Shown piece by piece: positions 1-8,783 of a stretch of 64,000 bases of DNA; the first letter of the stretch is position 1; every line of letters starts with the position of its first letter. The position numbers and the translations under genes are program-made. The notes under the pieces are model-generated. The model had not been told where the DNA came from, ran no database searches, and saw nothing but the letters and a program-made list of their open reading frames with translations. This DNA is from Rhizobacter sp. AJA081-3 (GTDB lineage Bacteria > Pseudomonadota > Gammaproteobacteria > Burkholderiales > Burkholderiaceae_C), in NCBI RefSeq assembly GCF_017795745.1, contig NZ_CP059067.1, positions 3,596,001-3,660,000 on the forward strand, written 5' to 3'.

Positions 1-1292
1 CTGATCATCATCTGCACTTCTTCGAGCTTCGAGGGCGTGTCGCTCACGAACAGTTGATTGGTTCGCGTTTCGAATATCACGCTACCCCGCGGCGAGAGGA
101 TCTTGGTCGCGTTACTGCCGCCGCCGCCCTGGCCGCTCAAGCCTTTGGCCAGTTCTTCGGCCTTGGCGTAGTTGAGCTGGAACGACTGCGTGCGAACCGG
201 TTCCAGCGCGGAGATCTGCGCCTTCGATTCCAGGTCGACCTTCTCCTTGGCCGCCAGCTCGTCCTTGGGCGCGATCCAGATCACGTTGCCCGACTTGCGC
301 AGGCCCAGTCCCTTGGCCTGCAGGATGATGTCGAGCGCCTGGTCCCAGGGCACGTCCTTCAGGCGCAGCGTCACGTTGCCGGTCACCGTGTCGCTGGTCA
401 CCACGTTGAAGTTGGTGAAGTCGGCGATCACCTGCAGCAAGGCGCGGACTTCGATGTTCTGGAAGTTCAGCGAGAGCTTCTCGCCGGCGTAACCCGGACC
501 TTGCGTGAGCTTGTTCGGATCGACCTTCTGGGGTCGCACTTCAAGCACGAACTGGTTGTCGCTCTGGTAGGCGCTGTGCTCCCAGTTGCCCTTCGGATTG
601 ACCGTCATGCGAACCCGGTCACCCTGCTGCGCGGTGGTGATGGATTGCACCGGTGTGCCGAAGTCCGTCACGTCCAGGCGGCGACGAAGATTCTCGGGCA
701 GCGTCGAGCGAAGGAACTCGACGATCAGGCTTTGGCCTTGCTGGCGGATGTCGACGCCGACCTGGTTGTTGGCCAGCTCGACAACCACTCGCCCGGCGCC
801 GTCGTTACCGCGGCGGAAATCGACGTCCTTGAGTGCCAGCTGGTCCTTGTTCAGGCTCTCGGCGAAGCGCACCGGTTCGGGTGACGCGGCCTGGGCCACG
901 GCGGATGTGCCGGTCGGCTCGAGCACGAGCAGCAGTGTCTTGCCCTGCAACTGGGCCTTGTAGCTGGACGCCTGCTTGAGATTGAGAACCAGCCGCGTGC
1001 GCTCGCCCGCCTGCGCCACGTTGACGCTGCGCAGATTGCCCTGGTTGACCTCGACCGATGACCGCCCGAGCGCGTTGGTCACGCCCGGTAGGTCGATGGC
1101 GATGCGGGGCGGCGTCTGGATCGTGAATCCGGCGGGAACAGCGGCCAGCGGCTCGCTCAGTTCGATCCGGACCACCTCGGCAGTACCTTGCTGCGTGCTG
1201 TTGATCGACTGGATGGCGTTTTGGGCCCAACCCGCCAACGGCGCGCCGATGCCCAACACGAGTGCCAGTGCGCGAACGCGCCACATGCTCAT
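1..1292 (-). CDS. pilQ: Type IV pilus secretin PilQ, C-terminus cut by window edge
   Basis: PilQ forms the outer-membrane secretin channel through which the type IV pilus passes. About 430 codons of the N-terminal half are visible. They comprise a signal peptide ending near LAGWAQ, AMIN-type beta domains that bind peptidoglycan, and then the secretin N-terminal region (around FQNIEVRALLQVIADF) leading to RTQSFQLNYAKAEELAKGL. The C-terminal pore domain lies beyond the edge. I chose the ATG at 1292 because AGGAGA lies 8 nt upstream. An ATG at 1319 overlaps the pilP stop and would add nine residues. It is the last gene of the pilMNOPQ operon. Identity is well supported by motif order and by synteny. 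Confidence 0.93.
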   Translation of the reverse strand, partial: MSMWRVRALALVLGIGAPLAGWAQNAIQSINSTQQGTAEVVRIELSEPLAAVPAGFTIQTPPRIAIDLPGVTNALGRSSVEVNQGNLRSVNVAQAGERTRLVLNLKQASSYKAQLQGKTLLLVLEPTGTSAVAQAASPEPVRFAESLNKDQLALKDVDFRRGNDGAGRVVVELANNQVGVDIRQQGQSLIVEFLRSTLPENLRRRLDVTDFGTPVQSITTAQQGDRVRMTVNPKGNWEHSAYQSDNQFVLEVRPQKVDPNKLTQGPGYAGEKLSLNFQNIEVRALLQVIADFTNFNVVTSDTVTGNVTLRLKDVPWDQALDIILQAKGLGLRKSGNVIWIAPKDELAAKEKVDLESKAQISALEPVRTQSFQLNYAKAEELAKGLSGQGGGGSNATKILSPRGSVIFETRTNQLFVSDTPSKLEEVQMMI

Positions 1293-1315
1293 GATCCGAT
1301 TCTCCTGGTTGCTCT

Positions 1316-1861
1316 TCATCGCGCCTTCTCCTGGAGTTGGAGGGCGCTGGCGCGCTCGATCCACTCGCCTGCCGCGTCCTGGACGATCTCCCGGAGCGTC
1401 ACGTCAGTCTCCGAGATCTTGGTGATCTTTCCGTAGTTCTGGCCGAGGTAGTCGCCCTGCTTGACCTGATAAAGCAGGTTGTCCACCCGCAGCAGGGCAT
1501 ATGGCCGCCCGGAGCGGTTCACGCTGCCGACCATGCGCATGCTGTCGAGCGGGTAAGCCTCGAGCGGCTCCTTGCGGCGGTTGATCTCCGCGGCGAGCAG
1601 CGAATTGGGCTGCCGGGCTTCCTGCTTGAGGGCGACCGTGAGCTTCTGGGCACTGAACGGCTCGACTCCGTTGAGGGCGACATACGCCTGCGGCGAAAAC
1701 TTCTTGGGTGGTGTGAGCGGCGTCACGTTGGGCTTGACCTCGCGGCGCTGCTGCTCCATCCACTGGCTCAGCTCTTCTTGCTCGGCGCCGCAGCCGACGA
1801 GCGTGGCCAGGGCGATCACCGCCATTGCGGGCCGCACGATCCCGAGATTCACTGCCTTCAT
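1316..1861 (-). CDS. pilP: Type IV pilus inner-membrane lipoprotein PilP
   Basis: PilP is the lipoprotein that links the PilN/PilO inner-membrane complex to the secretin PilQ in the periplasm. The 181-aa product starts with a lipoprotein signal whose lipobox LVGC puts the lipidated cysteine at residue 24. A flexible stretch with KPNVTPLTPPKKF follows, then the C-terminal beta domain (roughly residues 80-175, with LRVDNLLYQVKQGDYLGQNY). The length is usual for the family. Its start overlaps the end of pilO by 4 nt, so translation is probably coupled. Its stop lies just upstream of pilQ. Confidence 0.95.
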   Translation of the reverse strand: MKAVNLGIVRPAMAVIALATLVGCGAEQEELSQWMEQQRREVKPNVTPLTPPKKFSPQAYVALNGVEPFSAQKLTVALKQEARQPNSLLAAEINRRKEPLEAYPLDSMRMVGSVNRSGRPYALLRVDNLLYQVKQGDYLGQNYGKITKISETDVTLREIVQDAAGEWIERASALQLQEKAR

Positions 1862-2559
1862 TTCTTGGCCCCCGCTGCGCCGGCCTTGGCCGCAGCCTTG
1901 GCCTTCTCAGCCTTCTGGCTCTCGACCTCGGACGGATCGAGGTAGCGGTAGGTGCGCGCCGTCGCTTCCATGCCAAGTGTTCCATCCGTTCGATTGACTG
2001 AAGCGATGTTGAGGTTGTGCAGCGTCACGATGCGCGACAGGTTCGAAATGTCTGCAGCAAAAGCCCCGATATCGTGATACCGCCCAGAGACCTTGATGGA
2101 GATCGGCAACTCCGCGTAGTAGTCCTTCACCACCACGCTGCCAGGGCGGAAGAGTTCGAATTGCAGCCCACGCCCGATACCGGCCTGATTGATGTCGGAG
2201 AGCAATGCATCCATCTCCGCCTTGCCCGGCAACTGCTTCTCGAGTTGGGTCACGTATTCCTCGACCTGCAGCTTCTGCTTGCGCAGTTCACCCAGGTTGA
2301 CTGCCTGACCCAGCTTGCCGCGGTAGTCGGTCTTGAGAGCGGTCTCCTTGGTGCGCTCCGCCTCCAGCGCGTCGTGCGCGTCAGTCAGGAGCAGGAACCA
2401 GCCTAGCACCACCATCGCCAGCGCCAGACCCGTCCAGGTCATCAGCTTGGGCAACATCGGCCATTGGCCGGGCTCGTTCGGGTTCAGTCCTCGGAACTGC
2501 GACGCCGCGCCCTCGAAAACCGAGTTCAGATCGACGTTCATGCCTCGCTTGGTTGCCAT
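1858..2559 (-). CDS. pilO: Type IV pilus assembly protein PilO
   Basis: PilO pairs with PilN in the inner-membrane alignment complex of the type IV pilus machine. The 233-aa protein has a cytoplasmic N-terminus, one transmembrane segment at about residues 39-58, a periplasmic coiled coil at about 61-115 and a ferredoxin-like C-terminal fold (PISIKVSGRYHDIGAFAADI). The tail is rich in alanine and lysine (KAEKAKAAAKAGAAGAKK), a low-complexity extension outside the conserved fold. It lies 7 nt downstream of pilN and overlaps pilP by 4 nt. Confidence 0.95.
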   Translation of the reverse strand: MATKRGMNVDLNSVFEGAASQFRGLNPNEPGQWPMLPKLMTWTGLALAMVVLGWFLLLTDAHDALEAERTKETALKTDYRGKLGQAVNLGELRKQKLQVEEYVTQLEKQLPGKAEMDALLSDINQAGIGRGLQFELFRPGSVVVKDYYAELPISIKVSGRYHDIGAFAADISNLSRIVTLHNLNIASVNRTDGTLGMEATARTYRYLDPSEVESQKAEKAKAAAKAGAAGAKK

Positions 2560-2566
2560 GACGTCC

Positions 2567-3220
2567 TCACACCTTCTTTGCTACTGCAGCCGGGATCGAC
2601 GCGGCGGCCGCCGGAGCCGCAACCGGCGCCGACGCGGCGGCGGGTGCCGATGCGGTGTCCTGCGGACGCTTCACGTTCAGGCGCATCGAGAACTCGAACA
2701 GTTGACGCTGCTCGCGGTTCGCGCCCTGCGCCGTGGTCGACTTGCTCTCGACCAACTCGGGCTTGATCAGCCACTCCGAGCTGTAGGCCGTGTTGCGCAG
2801 CAGTTCGGAGATTCGCTCCTGGGTCTGCGCGATGCCCGCCACCGTCAGCGCCTGTCCGTCCTGCTTGATCGTCTTGAAGTAGATGCCTTCGGGCGTCTGC
2901 TTGACCAGTTCGTTGAGAAGGTGGACGGGCACGTTGCGATCAAGCTGAAGGTCTTCAACCGCCTTCTGGCGCGCCTTCAGGGACTCGATCTCGGCGCGCA
3001 GCGTCGCGATGTCCTTGATCTGGACCTCGAGCTTCTTGATCTCGGCGGTGAGGAACTCGTTGCGCTGCTGCTGCACCGAGGTGAGCTGCTGCACCACGAG
3101 GTACCACACGCCCACGACCGCCAATCCGGCTGCCGCAGCGACGCCGAGGCCGGCGAAGAACGCGACCTTCCTGCGCTGGCGCCTTTCTTCCCGGTGGGGA
3201 AGCAGGTTGATCAGAATCAC
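2567..3220 (-). CDS. pilN: Type IV pilus assembly protein PilN
   Basis: PilN binds the cytoplasmic PilM through its short N-terminus and dimerises with PilO in the periplasm. The N-terminus carries the signature INLLPHREERR (residues 4-14), which is the PilM-binding motif in characterised homologues. A transmembrane helix follows at about residues 20-43 and a coiled coil at 45-95. The C-terminus is an Ala/Pro-rich tail ([19 protein letters not shown]) of low complexity. The start overlaps the pilM stop by 4 nt (ATGA). The total length of 217 aa is slightly longer than usual because of the tail. Confidence 0.95.
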   Translation of the reverse strand: MILINLLPHREERRQRRKVAFFAGLGVAAAAGLAVVGVWYLVVQQLTSVQQQRNEFLTAEIKKLEVQIKDIATLRAEIESLKARQKAVEDLQLDRNVPVHLLNELVKQTPEGIYFKTIKQDGQALTVAGIAQTQERISELLRNTAYSSEWLIKPELVESKSTTAQGANREQRQLFEFSMRLNVKRPQDTASAPAAASAPVAAPAAAASIPAAVAKKV

Positions 3221-4296
3221 TGCAGGAACCTCCGCATCGCCAGGCCGCAGGCGGTCAGGTAGGACGGCGCCTCGCGGCGCAGCTTGCTTTCACGCACCGC
3301 GGAACCCAACTTCATGTTCTCGAACGGGTTCACCACCATCGAGGCGAAGCCGGTGAGTTCGGTGACACGGTCCTTCAGCCCCGGCAAGGTGGCCGTGCCA
3401 CCGGCCAACATCACGTAGTGGACCTTGTGATGTGGCGTGCTGGTGAAGAAGTACTGCAGCGCGCGCCCGATTTCCTGCGACAGGCTGTCGACGAACGGCG
3501 CGAGCAAGGTGCTCTCGTAGTCTTCCGGCAGGTCGGCGGCGAGCTTTTTCTGCTCGGCCTCCTCGAACGAGAAGCCGTACTGGCGCGAGATCAGCTGGGT
3601 GAGCTGGGAGCCGCCGAACGCCTGGTCGCGGTCGTAGAGCATCTCGTCGTCGCGCAGCACCTTCAGGCTGGTCGTATCGGCGCCGATCTCGAACAGGGCC
3701 ACGAGCGCATCCTTGCCCTCGCTGGGCAGGCCAGCCACCACACGGCTCATGGCCAGCCGGGAGGCGTGCGATTCGATGTCGAGCACGGTCGGTTTCAGGC
3801 CCGCGGCTTCGGCCAGGCCTTGACGGTCCTGCACCCGGTCCTTGCGCGACGCAGCGATCAACACCTCGACGTCTCCGACGGAGGTGGGGCTGGGACCGAT
3901 CACGCAGAAGTCCAGGCTCACTTCATCCAGTGAGAACGGGATGTACTGATTGGCCTCGGACTCGACCTGAAGTTCGAGCTCTTCTTCACGAAGACCCGCC
4001 GGCAGCATGATCTTCTTGGTGATCACGGCCGACTGCGGCATGGCCATCACCACTTGGCGAGTCTTGGTGCCACTCTTGGCCACCACCCGTTTGACGGCTT
4101 CCGCGACCTCATCGAACTTCTCAATCTGGCCGTCGGTGATCCAGCCCTTCTCGAAGCTCTCGGCGGCAAACCGCTCGAGCACGTATTCGCCGTTTGCGGT
4201 CTGGCCGAGCTCCACCAATTTCACGCTGGACGAACTGATGTCCAACCCGATCATCGGCGAGTGCTTTCGGCCCAGCAAGGTGTCAAGGAAGCTCAC
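3217..4296 (-). CDS. pilM: Type IV pilus actin-like ATPase PilM
   Basis: PilM is a cytoplasmic FtsA/actin-like protein that anchors the PilNOP subcomplex to the pilus motor. The 359-aa protein starts with the phosphate-1 type motif MIGLDISSSSVKLVEL (residues 15-30). It retains the second half of the actin fold (LFEIGADTTSLKVLRDDEM, and the adenosine-type motif VMLAGGTATLPGL). It is the first gene of the minus-strand pilMNOPQ operon and is divergent from mrcA across a 268-bp spacer. This arrangement is classical in beta- and gammaproteobacteria. Confidence 0.96.
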   Translation of the reverse strand: MSFLDTLLGRKHSPMIGLDISSSSVKLVELGQTANGEYVLERFAAESFEKGWITDGQIEKFDEVAEAVKRVVAKSGTKTRQVVMAMPQSAVITKKIMLPAGLREEELELQVESEANQYIPFSLDEVSLDFCVIGPSPTSVGDVEVLIAASRKDRVQDRQGLAEAAGLKPTVLDIESHASRLAMSRVVAGLPSEGKDALVALFEIGADTTSLKVLRDDEMLYDRDQAFGGSQLTQLISRQYGFSFEEAEQKKLAADLPEDYESTLLAPFVDSLSQEIGRALQYFFTSTPHHKVHYVMLAGGTATLPGLKDRVTELTGFASMVVNPFENMKLGSAVRESKLRREAPSYLTACGLAMRRFLQ

Positions 4297-4337
4297 GACG
4301 CCTTTCCCCCCAGCGCTGCAAACGACGCGCCGGACTG

Positions 4338-4367
4338 TTAATAAGTTACTTCAATGCTAGCAGTAAA
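4338..4367 (-). promoter_or_regulatory. Possible promoter of the pilMNOPQ operon
   Basis: On the minus strand, TTTACT (4367-4362) and TATTAA (4343-4338) are separated by 18 bp and lie about 42 bp upstream of the pilM start. The surrounding bases are locally AT-rich in an otherwise GC-rich region. The match to sigma-70 is only moderate, so this is a suggestion. Confidence 0.35.
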
Positions 4368-4534
4368 GCCTTTGAGCAACAAAGAAAAATGCCCCGCGCA
4401 ACCCCTCCGCTCGTTGCAAAACTCACACGAGGCGCACCGCCTTTGTAAGGGTGTCTCAAGTCTGCCCTTCTGCCTTATCGGCAGCTTCCGTCCGGACCTT
4501 CGTTCCGTGACAAATTGATGCATGCGGTGCTTTC

Positions 4535-4540
4535 TATAAT
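4535..4540 (+). promoter_or_regulatory. mrcA: Consensus -10 element upstream of mrcA
   Basis: A perfect TATAAT hexamer lies 24 bp before the mrcA start codon. No well-spaced -35 box is evident: TTGATG at 4515-4520 leaves only 14 bp. The rest of the 4297-4564 spacer holds no gene. The mrcA ribosome binding site GGAG is at 4557-4560. Confidence 0.5.
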
Positions 4541-4564
4541 GAGTTTCGGCTTCGACGGAGATCC

Positions 4565-6946
4565 ATGACCGATTCAGAGCGCCCTGCCGAGGGTGCCCCA
4601 GTTTCCCGAGGCTCCGGCGCCTCCGCCCTGCCAGCTTGGGCAGCGTGGCCCGTGAAGGCCCTGCTGGCCCTGGCCGGGCTCACTGCGGCTGCGGTGGCTT
4701 CCGTGCTGATCCTGGTGGCGATTGCGCTGGCCGTCGCCTATCCCAACCTGCCGGAGATCAGTGGTCTGACCGACTACCGTCCGAAGCTGCCGATGCGCAT
4801 CTTCTCGGCCGACGAGGTGCTGCTCGGCGAATTCGGCGAGGAGCGGAGAAGCTTTGCGCCGATCGCGGAGATTCCGAAGGTGATGCAGCAAGCCGTGCTT
4901 GCCATCGAGGACGCGCGCTTCTACGAGCACAGCGGCGTCGACTACAAGGGCGTGCTGCGCGCCGGCCTGGCCCACCTGAGCGAGTCGCGAAGTCAGGGTG
5001 CCTCGACCATCACCATGCAGGTGGCGCGCAACTTCTACCTGTCCACCGAGAAGACCTTCACCCGCAAGATCTACGAGGTGCTGCTGGCACTGAAGATCGA
5101 GAGCCTGCTCAGCAAGGAGCAGATCCTCGAGGTCTACATGAACCAGATCTTCCTCGGACAGCGGGCCTACGGCTTCGCCGCCGCCAGCGAGATCTACTTC
5201 GGCAAGCCGCTGAAGGACCTGTCGATCGCCGAGGCGGCCATGCTCGCCGGGCTGCCGAAGGCGCCTTCGGCCTACAACCCAATCGTCAACCCGAAGCGGG
5301 CCACCGAGCGGCAGCAGTACATCATCGACCGCATGCTGGAGAACGGCTTCATCACCGCCGAACAGCACGATGCCGCCAAGGCCGAGACGCTGCGCTACCG
5401 CACCCAGAGCGAAGTCGCAGTGCATGCCGAGCACGTGGCCGAGGTCGCGCGCCAGCTGATCTTCAGCCAGTACGGCGCCGATGCCTACACCCGCGGCCTG
5501 AACGTCTACCTGACCCTCGGTTCGACCGAGCAGATGGTGGCCTACCGCGCCCTGCGCAAGGGCATCATGGATTTCGAGCGGCGCCAGGTCTATCGCGGGC
5601 CGGAGGCTTACGTCGATCTGCCAGCGAACCCGAAGGACCTGGACGCGCGCGTCGCCGAGGCGCTGCAGGACCACCCGGACAACGACGAATTGAAGGCTGC
5701 CGTCGCCCTCGAGGCCAGCCCGAAGAAGGTGGTGGCGGCGCTGCAGTCAGGCGAAACGGTCACCATGACGGGCGATGGCCTGAAGCCCGCCACCTCGGGG
5801 CTGGCAGAAAAGGGCAACCCGAAAACGGCCATCCGGCGCGGCGCGGTGATCCGCGTCATCCGCGGCCCCAAGGGCGACTGGAGCATCACGCAGCAACCCG
5901 AGGTGGAAGGTGCCTTTGTCGCGCTCGATCCGCGCAGCGGCGCGATCCGCGCGATGGTCGGCGGCTTCGACTTCTCCAAGAGCAGCTTCAACCACGTCAC
6001 GCAGGCCTGGCGCCAGCCGGGTTCGAGCTTCAAGCCGTTCATCTACTCCGCCTCGCTCGAGAAGGGCTTCACGCCGGCGACGGTGATCAACGACGCGCCG
6101 CTGTTCTTCGACGCTGACGTGACCGGCAGCCAGCCCTGGGAGCCGAAGAACTACGACGGCCAGTTCGACGGTCCGATGTCGATGCGCCGCGGCCTGGCGA
6201 AGTCCAAGAACATGATCTCGATCCGCATCCTGCAGGCCATCACGCCGCAGTTCGCGCAGGACTGGGTCACGCGCTTCGGCTTCGAGGCCGAGAAGCACCC
6301 GGCTTTCCTGACGATGGCGCTCGGCGCCGGTGCGGTGACGCCGCTGCAGATGGCCACCGCCTATGGCGTGTTCGCCAACGGCGGCTACCGCGTCAGCCCG
6401 ATGCTGATCAGCCGCATCACCGACAGCAAGGGCCGCGTTCTCAACGAGCCCAAACCCGCGCTGCTGGACGAGTCGGCACGCACGCTGGAAGCACGCAACG
6501 CATTCGTCATGACCAGCCTGCTGCAGGAAGTGACGCGATCGGGCACGGCAGCCAGCGCGCAGGCCCGCCTCAAGCGGCCCGACATCTACGGCAAGACCGG
6601 CACCACCAACGACTCGAACGACGCCTGGTTCGCCGGCTGGCAGAAAGAAGTGGTCGCAGTCGTCTGGATGGGCTACGACACGCCGCGCAAACTGGGTGAC
6701 CGCGAAACCGGCGGCGGCCTGTCGCTGCCGGTGTGGATCGACTACATGAGCGTGGCGCTCAAGGGAGTGCCGGTGTCCGAGCCCGCCGCACCGCCGGGCG
6801 TGGTGAACGTGGGCGGCGAGTGGTACTACAACGAGTATGCCAACGGCAGCGGGGTCAACAGCCTGGGCCTCGAGGAGCCGGCCGCGACCACCGAGCCGCC
6901 GGTCGAGGAAGAGCGCAAGGGCATCCTCGACCTGTTCAAGCGCTGA
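4565..6946 (+). CDS. mrcA: Penicillin-binding protein 1A (bifunctional glycosyltransferase/transpeptidase)
   Basis: PBP1A polymerises lipid II into glycan strands and cross-links them in the periplasm. The 793-aa protein has one N-terminal membrane anchor (about residues 31-59). A GT51 glycosyltransferase domain follows, with the catalytic motif EDARFYEHSG at 115-124 and GASTITMQVARNFYL. The OB-like insert comes next, then the transpeptidase with S487-S-F-K490, an SKN motif in AKSKNMIS and the YGKTGTTND box near residue 677. All key residues are present. Its end overlaps the convergent cyaY by 11 bp. The divergent pairing with pilM is conserved in proteobacteria. Confidence 0.96.
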   Translation: MTDSERPAEGAPVSRGSGASALPAWAAWPVKALLALAGLTAAAVASVLILVAIALAVAYPNLPEISGLTDYRPKLPMRIFSADEVLLGEFGEERRSFAPIAEIPKVMQQAVLAIEDARFYEHSGVDYKGVLRAGLAHLSESRSQGASTITMQVARNFYLSTEKTFTRKIYEVLLALKIESLLSKEQILEVYMNQIFLGQRAYGFAAASEIYFGKPLKDLSIAEAAMLAGLPKAPSAYNPIVNPKRATERQQYIIDRMLENGFITAEQHDAAKAETLRYRTQSEVAVHAEHVAEVARQLIFSQYGADAYTRGLNVYLTLGSTEQMVAYRALRKGIMDFERRQVYRGPEAYVDLPANPKDLDARVAEALQDHPDNDELKAAVALEASPKKVVAALQSGETVTMTGDGLKPATSGLAEKGNPKTAIRRGAVIRVIRGPKGDWSITQQPEVEGAFVALDPRSGAIRAMVGGFDFSKSSFNHVTQAWRQPGSSFKPFIYSASLEKGFTPATVINDAPLFFDADVTGSQPWEPKNYDGQFDGPMSMRRGLAKSKNMISIRILQAITPQFAQDWVTRFGFEAEKHPAFLTMALGAGAVTPLQMATAYGVFANGGYRVSPMLISRITDSKGRVLNEPKPALLDESARTLEARNAFVMTSLLQEVTRSGTAASAQARLKRPDIYGKTGTTNDSNDAWFAGWQKEVVAVVWMGYDTPRKLGDRETGGGLSLPVWIDYMSVALKGVPVSEPAAPPGVVNVGGEWYYNEYANGSGVNSLGLEEPAATTEPPVEEERKGILDLFKR

Positions 6947-7304
6947 CGGCCGGCTCGAAGCGCAGCGGCCGGCCGGCCTGCTCGCTCGCGCAGGCCGACA
7001 GGGCCTCGAAGAACTCGCGGCCGTCGCGCGTATCGCGCCAGGCACCCTTCGCGTACTTGTAGTGGAAGCCGCCTTGGCGTGCCGCCAGCCACATCTCGTG
7101 CAGCGGCGGCTGCGTGTTGATCACGATCTTGCTGCCGTTGGGGAAGCCGAGCTCGAGCAGACCCCCGGTACGGTGCGTGTCGATGTCGACGACATCATCC
7201 TGCAACCATTGGTCGACCGTGGATTCGATGCGGGCGAGCATCGACGCGGTGATCGAATGGAACTCGGTGTCGTTCAGGGGCGTGGGTTCGAAAGGTGCGT
7301 TCAT
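6936..7304 (-). CDS. cyaY: Iron donor protein CyaY (bacterial frataxin)
   Basis: CyaY binds iron and modulates IscS-driven Fe-S cluster assembly in the cytosol. The 122-aa frame shows the frataxin fold: an acidic N-terminal helix (LNDTEFHSITASMLARIE), the central beta sheet (GGLLELGFPNGSKIVINTQ, PLHEMWLAARQGGFHYKY) and the C-terminal helix with DGREFFEALS. The ATG at 7304 was chosen because the usual frataxin length starts there, although the frame stays open upstream. It is divergent from lptM, only 18 bp away, and convergent with mrcA. Confidence 0.93.
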   Translation of the reverse strand: MNAPFEPTPLNDTEFHSITASMLARIESTVDQWLQDDVVDIDTHRTGGLLELGFPNGSKIVINTQPPLHEMWLAARQGGFHYKYAKGAWRDTRDGREFFEALSACASEQAGRPLRFEPAVSA

Positions 7305-7322
7305 GGTCGATAGAATCCCGGC

Positions 7323-7502
7323 ATGCTGCAGTGCAAGACCAGTGTACCGACGCCGACGCGCCGCGTCGTCTCCGCCCGCCCTCACGGCCTCGTTGTCATT
7401 GCCGCCGGCCTCGCGCTGGCAGGCCTGTCGGCCTGCGGCCAGAAGGGCCCGCTGATCGCGCCCAAGCCCGCCACAGCCGCGTCCGCGCCGGCTTCGCGAT
7501 GA
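7323..7502 (+). CDS. lptM: Small LPS-assembly lipoprotein LptM (YifL family)
   Basis: This is a 59-aa lipoprotein. In E. coli, LptM associates with the LptDE translocon and promotes its oxidative maturation. The sequence shows a basic N-terminus, a hydrophobic signal (LVVIAAGLALAGLSAC) and a lipobox LSAC. Immediately after the cysteine comes the family-defining GQKGPL motif, then a short Ala/Pro-rich tail. The stop overlaps the lysA start (ATGA at 7499-7502), the lptM-lysA pairing seen throughout proteobacteria. It is easily missed because of its size. Confidence 0.9.
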   Translation: MLQCKTSVPTPTRRVVSARPHGLVVIAAGLALAGLSACGQKGPLIAPKPATAASAPASR

Positions 7503-8773
7503 AGCTGCCCGGCGCACCGCACGTGGCCTACCGCGGCCACGAACTCTTCATCGAGGGCTGCGCGCTGAACGCACTGGCCCGGCAGTTCGGCACGCCGCTG
7601 TACGTCTATTCGCGCTCAGCCATGCTGGAGTCGCTCGCCGGCTACCAGCGTGCGCTGGCCGGCCGCGACCACCTGATCTGCTATGCGATGAAGGCGAACA
7701 GCAACCTCGCGGTGCTGCAGACCTTCGCGCAGGCCGGCTGTGGCTTCGACATCGTCTCGGGCGGCGAACTCGAGCGCGTGCTCGCCGCCGGCGGCGACCC
7801 GTCGCGCGTCGTGTTCTCCGGTGTGGGCAAGACCGCCGCCGAGATGTGCCAGGCCCTGGCCACCGGCGTGTCCTGCTTCAACGTCGAGAGCGAGAGCGAA
7901 CTGACGCTGCTCTCCGAGGTGGCCCAGGGCATGGGCCGCCAGGCGCGCATCAGCCTGCGCGTGAATCCGGATGTCGACCCCAAGACCCACCCCTACATCT
8001 CGACCGGGCTGAAGGGCAACAAGTTCGGCGTCGCGCACGATCGCGCCGCAGAGATCTACCGCCATGCCGCGGCGCTGCCGGGCCTCGAGGTGGTCGGCAT
8101 CGATTGCCACATCGGCTCGCAGATCACAGAGATCGGCCCCTACCTCGACGCGCTGGACCGCGTGCTCGACCTGGTCGAGGCCGTCGAGGCGCAGGGCATC
8201 AAGCTGCACCACCTCGACCTGGGCGGCGGCCTGGGCATCACCTACACCGACGAGCAGCCACCGGAGGCCGAGACGCTGGTGCGCTCGTTGCTCGCGCGCA
8301 TCGACGCACGCAGTCATGGGCACCGCAAGATCCTCTTCGAACCCGGCCGCTCGCTGGTCGGCAATGCCGGCGTGCTGCTGGCCAGCGTGATCTACCTGAA
8401 GCCGGGCGCCGAGAAGAACTTCTGCATCGTCGACGCCGCCATGAACGACCTGATGCGCCCGGCCATGTACCAGGCCTGGATGGGCATGGCGGCCTGTACG
8501 CTGCGCGACACGCCGCCGGTGCTGATGGACGTGGTCGGCCCGGTGTGCGAGTCGGGTGACTGGCTGGGCCGTGACCGCAGCCTGGCCGTTCAGCCCGGCG
8601 ACGCGATCGCCGTGCTCTCTGCCGGCGCCTACGGCATGAGCATGGCGAGCAACTACAACAGCCGCGGCCGCGCCGCCGAGGTGATGGTCTCCGGCAACGA
8701 GGCCTGGCTAATTCGCGAACGCGAAACGCCGGCGGAGCTCTTCCGCGGCGAGCGCTTGCTGCCGACGCGCTGA
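7499..8773 (+). CDS. lysA: Diaminopimelate decarboxylase
   Basis: LysA removes CO2 from meso-diaminopimelate with pyridoxal phosphate to give L-lysine. The 424-aa protein has the PLP lysine in YAMKANSN (K65) and the substrate-side histidine in GIDCHIGSQ. The phosphate-binding glycines lie in HHLDLGGGLGITY, and EPGRSLVGNAG follows. The dimer-contributed active-site cysteine is in GPVCESGDWLGRDR. The start is fixed by the ATGA overlap with lptM. It converges on a minus-strand ABC transporter operon, whose stop is only 10 bp away. Confidence 0.96.
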   Translation: MKLPGAPHVAYRGHELFIEGCALNALARQFGTPLYVYSRSAMLESLAGYQRALAGRDHLICYAMKANSNLAVLQTFAQAGCGFDIVSGGELERVLAAGGDPSRVVFSGVGKTAAEMCQALATGVSCFNVESESELTLLSEVAQGMGRQARISLRVNPDVDPKTHPYISTGLKGNKFGVAHDRAAEIYRHAAALPGLEVVGIDCHIGSQITEIGPYLDALDRVLDLVEAVEAQGIKLHHLDLGGGLGITYTDEQPPEAETLVRSLLARIDARSHGHRKILFEPGRSLVGNAGVLLASVIYLKPGAEKNFCIVDAAMNDLMRPAMYQAWMGMAACTLRDTPPVLMDVVGPVCESGDWLGRDRSLAVQPGDAIAVLSAGAYGMSMASNYNSRGRAAEVMVSGNEAWLIRERETPAELFRGERLLPTR

Positions 8774-8783
8774 GAACCGCGAC